Below, one piece after another: positions 1 to 8,900 of a DNA stretch of 41,727 nucleotides (positions are counted from its first letter, which is position 1; each line of letters begins with the position of its first letter). The position numbers were made by a program, and so were the translations under genes. Source of the DNA: Verrucomicrobiaceae bacterium. GTDB taxonomy: Bacteria > Verrucomicrobiota > Verrucomicrobiia > Verrucomicrobiales > Akkermansiaceae. Where the stretch lies: contig JAIYDP010000166.1 of NCBI GenBank assembly GCA_027487435.1, forward strand, positions 1 to 41,727, read 5' to 3'. The notes under the pieces are model-generated. The model had not been told where the DNA came from and did no database searches. It was given only the letters and a program-made list of their open reading frames with translations.

Positions 1-259
1 CCCGTCCCGCCTGACCCGCATTGAGTCCCTTGAGCGAAATGACACGTGAAAATATTTTTAGAAAATGTTTTGAAGACGGAAATATTTTTCGAAAAATTTG
101 TAACGTGAGAGCCGTGTAGACATTGGCATGTGAGTAAGCAGCACCCTCACCTAAACCCTACCTCCAAAACCATATGCACTTTGCACTTCACATAGCGTCT
201 TATTTACTGAGCAACGTTTCTTTAAGTTTGCAGTAGCCCTCGCTCCAGTCTCAAGTTCC
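1..259. other. Non-coding flank downstream of the GBP gene
   Basis: I see no coding signal here. The stretch lies 3' of the minus-strand GBP gene and would contain its 3' UTR. Two similar AT-rich blocks lie at about 50-70 and 80-102 (each a GAAATATTTTT-like core followed by A-runs), forming a short imperfect direct repeat. No clear AATAAA signal precedes a cleavage site, although an AAATAAG sequence occurs on the minus strand near 203-209. Confidence 0.5.
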
Positions 260-1930
260 TTAGCTTCTTCCAAGGTGCTCGTATGCCAACTCGACATACA
301 CACTCTTTCTCTCTGGCCTTAACGGCAGCACCCCTTCTTTGCAGGCTCGGACAAATTCGCGTTTCAGCTCGTTTATGGTCATTTCCTCCCACCTCCGAAC
401 CATATCGTTTATCGGCTCAGAGACTGGAACTTGCGGTGGCAACAAGGCACGCAGCGCAGCGATTTCCTCACGAAAGAACGCCTTCACTGGGTCAACAAAC
501 AACGAGAGAGAATTTAATCAATCAGCCATATGTAAAGATCAAACTGCCCCTAACCATACCTCAAGACGCCCCCGGAACTTCTCAGCAGCTGGCCCAAATG
601 CCTCTCTCTCAAACATTTCAACGCACTCCCTCCGAGCTCTATGACGAGGATAGTAAGATTGAATCGTACGTGAGGAGCAAGACCTCTCGGAGGCATCCAG
701 CAGCTCCTTTTCCGAAGCAAACGCGATCCCTGCCTTCATCGCTGTGCGCCAATGTTCTGTCGCCGCCAAATGCGCTCGCCCAGCCACGAGCTCCGAAGCC
801 GCACGCAAGGCATCCCCCATGTCTGGCACTGCCCCTTCGTTGATGCGCGCAACAAACAATCGCACCAGCTCGAGCAGCACTAATCATAAGGAAAAAGTAC
901 GCGGTTGGAGTACTGATGCCCGTGATTACGCCGCCGTTTACGACCTTTGGCCCCATGTTGCGCAGAACGGCACCAAGGCGGTTGATGCCCTCTTTGAATT
1001 CCTGTCGGATGGCAGAAGGGGAGACTGCTGACAGCCGCTGAGGATGTGTGGGGTGAGTACCAATTTCGTGTATAAAACCCACTTGAAGATCCCTCTCCTC
1101 CTCCGCCGGCCGTACAAGGGTGATGCACCGTTGCTGCGTAAACAGACCTGTTAGGGCTCGCCGGGAGTTGTTCTTGTCTTCCGCCCCCGGCCCTTGCTTT
1201 GACGCCAAAAACCTCTACTCAACGTTAGAGCTCCTCTTTGTGCCTGACATTGAGGTATTCGTCATCGGAGAGGCCATCCTTATCAAGAGAAAAGTCCCGC
1301 AACACCCAAATCAGTGCCGGCGAGAACTCGACTCCCGCTCCACGGATCTTCCGCACTAGTGACGACACAACCCTGGATCTTTAGCAAGACTAAGCCCCCT
1401 CCTCACGCGAGCTTTGACAACGCATCCTCGTTTACATTGGTCGTGGAGTTGAAAACGAACGCAGACGAAATCCTTACCGCATTAATGTGCATCCCGTTTC
1501 CTACATACAACACAGAGAGGCAGAACAGCTTCGTGTCAAAGTCAGTGTTACGATCCTCCTCCACAAGTCAATTCCTTTCAACCCTCTCTCACCGAAGCAA
1601 GTCCCTCGGTGTCGACGAAAAGAGTACGGAATGGTTCGCTTCCTGCTGGACGAGGCTCGCCCCAAAGCCACATTCCTGGCCGATGCAGTCAGGAGTAAGT
1701 GATGCATCAGAAATACCTTTAGTGCAGGCGTGGATCTTGTTGCCGACGTTGAATGAACAGCGTTGAGAAGAGAGCTGGTTCAGAAGGAAAGACTTGCCCG
1801 TGCGCTGCATGCCCGCGACGCATACAACCGCCACGGGGTCAGCCAACACAGAAAGCAAGCCTTCCGCCTCTCGAGTGACCTCGAACTTGCCGTCGGTTTC
1901 AATGATGAACGGAATAGGAAGTCGCTCCAT
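260..1930 (-). CDS. Guanylate-binding-protein-like large GTPase (8 exons, 440 aa)
   Basis: This is a GTPase of the GBP/dynamin superfamily. Splicing 1930-1717, 1675-1593, 1528-1407, 1372-1249, 1196 to about 1069, two further exons and 481-260 gives one open frame of 440 aa; introns are 34-78 nt. All GTPase hallmarks are visible: the P-loop GMQRTGKS (residues 40-47), the switch-I TKG, the switch-II DTEG, and the RD motif in WVLRDFSLD that family members use for guanine recognition. The following exons match the GBP middle helical domain, including a proline- and arginine-containing 'ITLVRPAEEE' segment. The ATG at 1930 fits the usual GBP N-terminus, with a strand ending in TDGKFEV just before the P-loop. 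The protein is shorter than vertebrate GBPs (about 590 aa): it stops after the first helices, lacks most of the GTPase-effector-domain arm and has no CaaX prenylation box. The family is known for nucleotide-driven oligomerisation on membranes; a role in defence here is inference. The third exon boundary is the least certain. Confidence 0.85.
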
Positions 1931-2443
1931 ACGCTGTTCTTCTCTGAGAGACTATTTTAACAAAAGTGCGAAGTGCTAGTTATTTACTTTCCTCAATTGT
2001 ACGCAGTTGCAATCGATTACCGCACTCACGCCCTTGGTTCGAAGGTACCCCAATCCGTACGCTCAGATCTGCGGACGGGAATCTTGTAACTCTTTCGAAC
2101 CTGCAGGACACACCTGTGGCCTTTCTAATGAGGAAAGCTCAGTGCTGTAGATTCGTTTGTTCGCGCGTTCTTTGGCGTCGCTGCTGCTGCGTGACTTCTC
2201 TCCGGAAGCGTCTTTTGAACAAACGACAGCAGCGTCGAAATAGGGAAGAATTCAACGTTTGGGTGCGCCTGTGGACGTTGACGCAATCGACATCGTGCCG
2301 CCCACAATTCCTCTACCGCTCTGGCGCACTCAACACGATTTAATGCTGGCAGCGCAGGCAATCGCTTCATCGGCTTCAACCTGGCGCCTCTCCCTTCCTC
2401 TATCCACAATCGCCGCCTACTATGTTGCTGCAGCCCTCCCGAC
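1931..2443. other. Unassigned stretch between the GBP gene and the VWA-like gene
   Basis: This lies between the start of the minus-strand GBP gene and the plus-strand VWA-like gene, so it should hold a divergent promoter region and perhaps 5' exons of the VWA-like gene. Short open frames exist on both strands, but none resembles a known domain and none joins convincingly to a neighbour. I see no TATA box that I would defend. Confidence 0.4.
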
Positions 2444-2926
2444 GTGAAGAAGGAAGAAAAGGCCAGCTTGCCAGCTTGGGCTTCTTCGATCCGTTCACTC
2501 TGCCCCGCTCTGGCGCCGTACTTAGTTGAAACCACATGTGCTGAGAGAGTAGAGCCTTTCGGTGTTCGTTCTGATGCTGAGAAAATCCCTTACGCGTGGG
2601 AGTGGCAAATTCCGACACGAATTTTGAATTCTTCCCATGCTCACTCTTGCAAATGGGCGCGTCATCTTGATTTTCACAGACCAAACTTACTAGAGTTAAA
2701 AGTACTCTTGATTTTACATTTCTCTGAGACAGTCAAGATGGATGTGAAGGCTGAGGAAGTAGAAATGCTGCCGCATACTCTCACTCGAATTTTCTACCCT
2801 GCAGTTCAAGCAATAAAACTTTGTCCAGCCGGAGGGACTCATGTCATCGTCGTCGGGTTTCGCGGCGCCAAGGATCCGATCGCGCTGACCTATGGGCTCA
2901 ATGGGATTGCAGCCGAAGCTTCTTAA
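2444..2926 (+). other. Probable 5' coding part of the VWA-like gene, exon structure unresolved
   Basis: An open frame runs here and ends at TAA 2924-2926. Its last third, from about 2735, looks truly coding: it contains the segment CPAGGTHVIVVGF, which resembles a central beta-strand of a VWA fold. A tiny intron at about 2708-2734 or 2705-2734 is possible, because a GT start and a CTGAGACAG-type 3' end are present. The stop falls exactly where the fold should continue into the next frame (KPHGGTALW at about 2932-2960). Two explanations fit: an intron of about 60 nt starting near 2850 and ending at the TTGCAG at 2906-2911, or a one-base frame disruption at TCT TAA. The sequence upstream of 2700 is not recognised. 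Confidence 0.4.
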
Positions 2927-4145
2927 TCTAAAACCACATGGCGGAACAGCACTATGGGGACCAGTCTACCATCTCATTTCCATGAGTCTTGACGCTTTAA
3001 GAGCCAGGGACTCTGCCGAACGACCAAACGTTCGAGTTCTGCTGCTGGACCTTTCGGGTTCAATGGCAAACAATGCCCATGTCATTCAGCGCGCGGTTGC
3101 ATCCATTCCTGAAACTGGGATGCAAGTGGAAACTGGAATCATAATTCTAGTCATGACTGACGGCAACGACAACGAATCTGAGCCCGACTTCAATGGAAAT
3201 GCAGGCCTTTGCCGTCTTCTTGAAGATCTTCCACAAAAGGGTGGAGATACAGGAAATGGTGTTCCAATTGGCGTGGAAAAGATCGCTGATATAGCTATCA
3301 TGATTGTGGACATGAGCGGTAGCGACCGCATCGCAACTGCATGCCGAGAGGCAACACAGAAGCTCAGCAAGGGAGCTAACCTTCGTATCGGAGTCACAAC
3401 GAAACCGCGCAACATCTCCGCTCTTGTTCGATCTCGGAGTTACCGAAACATCGGCTCTTGTTCTCATGAGGTCCTTCGTGATGAGCAACTGGACCAGCCT
3501 GCGATTTTAGCTCCCATTCCAGACACCGATCTCGTCGAGATTGCTCGTCGCGAGAAGGCAGTTGAGGTAGACCCAGCGAAGCAGCAGAAGACATTGCTAC
3601 AAATCATGATTGAAGTCATGAAGGAGGGGACAATCGCGAGCACGGATCGAGCTGATATCGTGACATCCATTACCCAGATGTTCCGAATCTTGCAGAGCAA
3701 AGGAAAGGTGTATATTCGCAAGTCGAGCAGAGCTGGCTGGGGAGGGTGTCCAATGGACCTCACGCTGTGCACGAACCATCACTCCATCATCAATCGTATC
3801 GTCTATGACAAAAGGCTTCGTGCGCTCATCATAAACTGCAAAGATGCCAAACCCCCTTGCCATGTGCTTGTTCCTGGCGCAGTTCTCGCCGAAGAGCAAT
3901 TGATTGAGCTGGAGACAGAACGTGATCGGCTATTGGAAAAAAAAAGCACAGCCTCGCCCACCTCTGTGGACGAAACTAAAAAGTGCGGTCAATCGGTTTC
4001 TGACGAAGAGATTGAAGAGCTTATTAAAAATCCGACATCGTTCCCTGTCAACCCAGAGTGGAACAAGGAATGGCTCATCCGCGCATTGGCATCGCGCATC
4101 GACAGAAAGCGCAAGAGGAGCCCCCTCGACGTGGTGGACCATTGA
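2892..4145 (+). CDS. VWA-like domain protein, 3' exon (5' end unresolved)
   Basis: This is the firm open part of a plus-strand gene ending at TGA 4143-4145. It begins with a KPHGGTALW helix start typical of von Willebrand factor A (VWA) folds, followed by VRVLLLDLSGSM, a perfect metal-ion-dependent adhesion site (DxSxS), and then IIILVMTDGNDNES, the usual last MIDAS strand. The order is odd: in a normal VWA the DxSGS strand comes first, and roughly 100 residues separate it from TDG, whereas only about 40 do here. A second short DMSGS motif follows at about 3310. The C-terminal half (from about 3500) is charged and helical, with a KRKRS basic end, and is not recognised. No signal peptide is seen, so an intracellular protein is likely. 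The first Met of this frame (2892) is unlikely to be the true start, because coding similarity extends upstream. The gene ends only 51 bp before the next start. Confidence 0.6.
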   Translation: MGSMGLQPKLLNLKPHGGTALWGPVYHLISMSLDALRARDSAERPNVRVLLLDLSGSMANNAHVIQRAVASIPETGMQVETGIIILVMTDGNDNESEPDFNGNAGLCRLLEDLPQKGGDTGNGVPIGVEKIADIAIMIVDMSGSDRIATACREATQKLSKGANLRIGVTTKPRNISALVRSRSYRNIGSCSHEVLRDEQLDQPAILAPIPDTDLVEIARREKAVEVDPAKQQKTLLQIMIEVMKEGTIASTDRADIVTSITQMFRILQSKGKVYIRKSSRAGWGGCPMDLTLCTNHHSIINRIVYDKRLRALIINCKDAKPPCHVLVPGAVLAEEQLIELETERDRLLEKKSTASPTSVDETKKCGQSVSDEEIEELIKNPTSFPVNPEWNKEWLIRALASRIDRKRKRSPLDVVDH

Positions 4146-4151
4146 CAATTA

Positions 4152-4157
4152 AATAAA
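4152..4157 (+). terminator. AATAAA poly(A) signal in a 51-bp intergenic gap
   Basis: A canonical AATAAA lies 6 bp after the stop of the VWA-like gene and 40 bp before the preferred start of the TIR-ankyrin gene. If it is used, cleavage would fall next to or inside the downstream 5' UTR. Confidence 0.4.
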
Positions 4158-4196
4158 ATGTAACAAATGATCTTTTGGAACGGCAGTTTGGAAGCT

Positions 4197-5867
4197 ATGG
4201 GCGGTTCTATTTCCTGCGTCGACTCCTCTGAGCGTGTTGAAGCTTCGTCTGTGTCATCAGCGCGTAAGAGTTCTCCCGCTAGCTCCAGCACTCCGTCTAC
4301 ACAACCTCTTAATCCGCTCGAGGCAAAAGGGAATGTGGATTCACACGTAAAAAGCAGCGAGATTGCGAACACCTTGAGTGAAGATGTCAAAGCCGTGGCA
4401 ATTGGTTCTCCTGCTGCGTTGTCCCTGTCGCCACAGCTTCCTTCAGTGGACTCACAATGGCGTTGCAAGCACCACGGGCTCCTCTCGCACAACTTTTTTG
4501 TCAACTATCGAGTCAACGCAGATGCCCAATTGGCGGAGACCCTTGCGATGGGTCTTGCTTCAGCAAGTGCTCACCCCGAATACACTTCTCCGCTGACTGC
4601 GTTCTTTGACAAGCACTGCCTTGTTGTGGGAGACGGGTGGGAGCAAGGATTTCTTAACTGCATCAGAACTGCAGATGTTATCGTACTACTTGTGTCCGAA
4701 GCTGCTCTTTCTGGAATTCGAAACGCTCACCTCCGCCCTGACAACGTTCTTTTGGAGTATGAATGCGCGTTGGATCTAAGCAGTTCAAAGAGCGCGACCG
4801 TGTTCCCCGTGCTCCTTGGTTCTTTTGTTTCCTTCGAAGGGCAGCAATTGTACAAAAAATTCTCGGCTTTTGATACCTCGGTCTATGCTGACGCTCCGCA
4901 TGCCCATCCTCGTTCGGGGTTAAATGTCCGCCAGACAATGAAAAATCTCTTTGGTTTGCAGGGGAAATTTGTTCAACCTGATCAGTTATTTTCCGTCATT
5001 CCTGACATTGTTCAAGTGTTCAAGGCGCAGTGGCTGAGAAAACAAGAGGAGAAGAAGCAAGTGGCGATGAAAGCACAAGCTGACAAGGCTTCTAAAATGA
5101 AGGAGGCCATGGCTTCTCGAGCAATTGACGTGCAAGCACCCGTTGGAAGGCCACTTGAAGAAACACAGAATCACAAGCTTAACGAACAACTCCTTTCGGC
5201 TTGCCAAAATGGGGACGAAGATGCCGTTTCCACACTCCTTTCTTCAGGCGGTGTAGACCTTCTGTGTACGGGCTCTTGGGGCTATACTCCACTTCACGTT
5301 GCTGCGTACTATGGTCATGCGGGCGTCGCAAAGCTTCTCATCGAGGCTGGAGCCGACCCCAATGTGTTTATGCCAGCTGAGGCATTGGCATTGGACATTG
5401 CTCAGGAATACAGTCAACATGATGTGGTGAAGGTGTTGGAACCTCTTACAGCTCCTCCTGCTCAGGTTGCTGATCATATGTTGTGGATTGCAGCGTCTCG
5501 GGGGTCTCTTGAAAAGCTGATACGAGCGCTGTCGTTTGGCGGTGATCCTAACTACTTCAACGACAACTACTATGGGTACAGCACGCTCATGATCGCAGCT
5601 TATGAAGGCCACGTCGACTGCGTGGCAGAGTTGGTTGCACTTGGAGCGGACGTGAACTTGCAAGATGAGAAGTACTACAACTACACCGCATTGCATTTCG
5701 CTGCTTATCGGGGCCACAAAAAATGTGTCGAACTGCTTCTAGAAAAAGGTGCGGACGCAACAATAACGGATACAGAAGGATGTACAGCGTTGGAAGTTGC
5801 TAGAACGTATGGTCAGAAGGAAGTAGTCAGGGTCTTCGAGGTCCCTCAAGAAACCGCAGCACAATGA
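4197..5867 (+). CDS. TIR domain-ankyrin repeat protein with N-myristoylation motif
   Basis: This is a single-exon gene of 556 aa. I chose the ATG at 4197 over the in-frame ATG at 4167 because it gives MGGSISC, a classic N-myristoylation sequence (Gly2, Ser6) with a neighbouring Cys for palmitoylation, which suggests membrane anchoring. A Ser-rich linker (residues about 8-90) is followed by a TIR domain (about 95-255). That domain starts with the FFVNYR strand, continues with FDKHCLVVGDGWEQGF and the VIVLLVSEAAL strand, and has a conserved glutamate at residue 187 (LLEYECAL), the position that is catalytic in NAD-cleaving TIR domains. A short Lys/Glu-rich helix (about 280-315) leads to at least five ankyrin units (about 328-545), including GYTPLHVAAYYGH, STLMIAAYEGH and TALHFAAYRGH. 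TIR domains act either as signalling adaptors or as NAD-consuming enzymes; which applies here cannot be told. Ankyrin repeats imply a protein partner. The stop is 75 bp before gene A. Confidence 0.9.
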   Translation: MGGSISCVDSSERVEASSVSSARKSSPASSSTPSTQPLNPLEAKGNVDSHVKSSEIANTLSEDVKAVAIGSPAALSLSPQLPSVDSQWRCKHHGLLSHNFFVNYRVNADAQLAETLAMGLASASAHPEYTSPLTAFFDKHCLVVGDGWEQGFLNCIRTADVIVLLVSEAALSGIRNAHLRPDNVLLEYECALDLSSSKSATVFPVLLGSFVSFEGQQLYKKFSAFDTSVYADAPHAHPRSGLNVRQTMKNLFGLQGKFVQPDQLFSVIPDIVQVFKAQWLRKQEEKKQVAMKAQADKASKMKEAMASRAIDVQAPVGRPLEETQNHKLNEQLLSACQNGDEDAVSTLLSSGGVDLLCTGSWGYTPLHVAAYYGHAGVAKLLIEAGADPNVFMPAEALALDIAQEYSQHDVVKVLEPLTAPPAQVADHMLWIAASRGSLEKLIRALSFGGDPNYFNDNYYGYSTLMIAAYEGHVDCVAELVALGADVNLQDEKYYNYTALHFAAYRGHKKCVELLLEKGADATITDTEGCTALEVARTYGQKEVVRVFEVPQETAAQ

Positions 5868-5942
5868 CTGTATCAAGTTTTTATTTAAATTGTCTGTTAA
5901 AAAACGAATGAGATTTTGATGGATGAGTTATCTTTTCAAACG
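5868..5942. other. 75-bp intergenic gap
   Basis: AT-rich sequence (TTTTTATTTAAATT near 5878) separates the TIR-ankyrin stop from the first ATG of giant gene A. It must contain the end of one transcript and the start of the next. No AATAAA is present. Confidence 0.5.
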
Positions 5943-8900
5943 ATGATGACGACAGCACGCTCTCTCCTCAAATCCTGGAGGCTCTGTCTTTTATTGTTTT
6001 TCATCGCCGGTTAGCCTCCGTTAGCGCAGCGACCCACCCTTTCAGGAGCTTTCGCGAACACGTGCCCGACATCTTGTCCTTCTGGAGAGTACTTTTCGTC
6101 AGTGACTGGAAACTGCTCAGCTTGTCCCGTCGGCCATTTGTTTGTGATTTTTTCGTTTTCTAACCCTCAAAGTTGCCCGCTTGGCTCCACAAGTCCGAAT
6201 CCTTGTCCAATCGGAACTTTTGGGCTGTCTCCACGACTTTCGTCGTTGTCAGATTGCAGTCAATGCTCTGCTGGATCCTATTCAAGTTCTGGATCTCAAT
6301 CTTGCGTGTCATGTCCGCCTGGCTCTTTTTGTCCTTCTGTGGCCCTTGGTCCATCATCTTGCCCATCTGGAACGTACTCACTCGGGCAAGTTCTAACTTT
6401 CTTGAATTGACGCTCTAGGTCGACAGTGTCCTGTACACCGTGCCCGTCAGGAAGCAAGTGTCCTTCAACAAGCGCTTCCCCCCTTAGCTGTTCGGTCGGG
6501 CAGTACTCCACTGCACAGCAGACAACGTGCATGGACTGTGCAGCCGGTAGCATGTGCCCCTCTACCTCGCAACTACCTCAGCAGTGCCCTCTTGGGTCGT
6601 ATTCAATGCCGTCAGTCTCGTTTGGGAAACAGGCTTCTCACATAACAGGCTTTCCACGTCTTGTACAAGCTGCCCTGCTGGATTTTTCTGCGGATGGGGG
6701 GCATCGCAGCCGTTGCCCTGTGTGAATGGCTCTTTTTCTCCTGGAAATGCATCTTTTTGTTCACCGTGTCCTGCAGGGTCGCGCTGTGTCGGTGGCATGA
6801 AAGTCAATTGCTCTTCAGGATCTTACTCGTCTTCAAATGCCGTCTTCTATTCCTGTCCAAGTCTCACACTTGAGCAGACCGCGTGTTTAATTTGTCCAGC
6901 AGGTTCAAGCTGTCCTCTGTTGTCCTCAGGTCCTATTCCCTGTGCAGCTGGTGAATATTCACATGGGTTTTTGAGGAACTTCTATATCGTCTGACTTTTA
7001 AGTGGGGAAAGTTCGTGCAGGCTTTGCCCAGCCGGCAGTTTTTGCCCTTCACTTGTTTCCGTTGTTCCGTGCCCGACAGGAACGTATTCAGTTGCAGGAG
7101 TGACGGTGACTGAGATGTTGTTTTTCTAAGAGAGAGGCATGCTCAGGTTGCCCGATTGGTTTCAGCTGCACGTCTAGTATTGGGGACACGAGGGTGGCTT
7201 GTCCACTCGGAACATTTTCCCAAGGAAACCAAGTGCTGCGAAGATGTCGTGCCTGATTTTATACAGTCATCTTGCTCTCCGTGTCCAGCGGGGTTTACAT
7301 GTCCCACCTCCACAGCCATCGGGTCTCCTTGTGCAACTGGTTCATACTCATTGGGCGGATCTGCGTTGTGCAATACGTGTCCTGCAGGGTCATATTGTCC
7401 ATCAACTTCGTTTGCCTCATACTTGAACTTGTCTCATGCTGTAGGCTTCCTCCGATTCTTTGTCCGGTTGGTACATACTCACTCGGAGGTTCAAATTCTT
7501 GCATTTCGTGTCCCCCAGGTCATAGTTGTCTTTCGAATGCAGTTGCCCCACAACCTTGCGGGTCAGGAACGTTTTCATTGCCGTTGAGTATGACCTGATC
7601 GTAAAAATGACTTGATAGAAATGCCACTTCGTGTGCAGCTTGCAGCGTGGGGCATTTCTGTCCCAATTCGTCTCAGGTTCCCCTACCGTGTCCAGCTGGA
7701 ACATTTTCAGCGGGCTCGGTGACTGCATGCTTAAATTGCTCGATCGGATATTTTTGCAGCAACAGTAATTCTCAATCCCAGTGCAGCCCTGGAACTTTTT
7801 CCCTCGGGCAGCAAGTAACTGGTGCATCTGAATTTTCTCTGAAATGTGTAGACTATTTGCACATCATGTTCTCCTGGATTTTATTGTCCGTCGATTTCGA
7901 ATACAGGAATCGCTTGCAGCAATGGAACTTACAGCTTGGCGGCATTCACTACCTGCATTCTATGTCCCGCTGGATTCGCATGTCCGTTGGCGACCCAGAT
8001 GCCGACAGCTTGTGTTGCAGGAACGTACACATCTGTGAACGGGAGTATGTCTTGTTTCGATTGCCCCAGTGGATCGTCGTGCGGATCCACATCGCAGGCC
8101 CCAGTTCTGTGCCAGCAAGGGACATATTCGACGATGTAAAGTGGTCCTAATCTTCAACTTACTCCAAAGACGATCCACTTCTTGCACAACTTGCCCAGCA
8201 GGATCCTATTGTCCAACGACGTCTTCTGCACCTGTGCCGTGCCCGCCAGGAACGTATTCGAATGCGCTCGCGACAAGCTGCACGAGCTGTCCAGCAGGAT
8301 TTTATTGTCCGTCGACGGCGCTTCCCACGATTTTGCAATGTCCTGCTGGAACATATTCTCTTGGAAACATGGTAGTCTACTACTTTTTAAGTTTGCTTCA
8401 GTTGAATATGTCGCCTACAGTTTTTGTCGCAACATGGATTAACACATGCAGTCGTCGTGTCTTTCGTGTCAGGCGGGACGTGCATGCACATCTGGGTTGG
8501 ATACTGGTGTGCTGTGCACGTCGGGTACGTATTCTTTATCAGGGGCCTCTTCGTGCTCAAATTGTCCTTCTGGATTCTTTTGTGCGTCGACTAGGTTTTC
8601 ACTAGGCTGAACCATGCCTAACGTCAAAGTGCAGCTCCTGTTTCTTGCTCGATTGGTTTCTATTCGTTGGGAACCTCAATTTCATGCACTCCATGCTCAA
8701 ATGGAACATTTTGCTCTTCAACAACTCAGGCTCCGCAGCCGTGTGCTCCTGGCTCATATTCGACATCGTTATTCTTTAGATTAACCAGTTTGATGTTGCA
8801 GGCCTTCCTCTTCATGTACACCTTGCCCTGCGGGGTCGTCTTGTCTGTACAATGACAGACCGCCATCGACTTGTGCAGTTGGATCCTACAGCACTGGTCT

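Noticed and set aside
147..175. CCTAAACCCTACC, reminiscent of a plant/algal telomere repeat
   Set aside because: Only about one and a half units, with no tandem array; chance match in a subtelomere-free context.
283..843. Long plus-strand open frame over the GBP gene
   Set aside because: Low-complexity shadow antisense to clear GBP exons; no domain and no splice logic.
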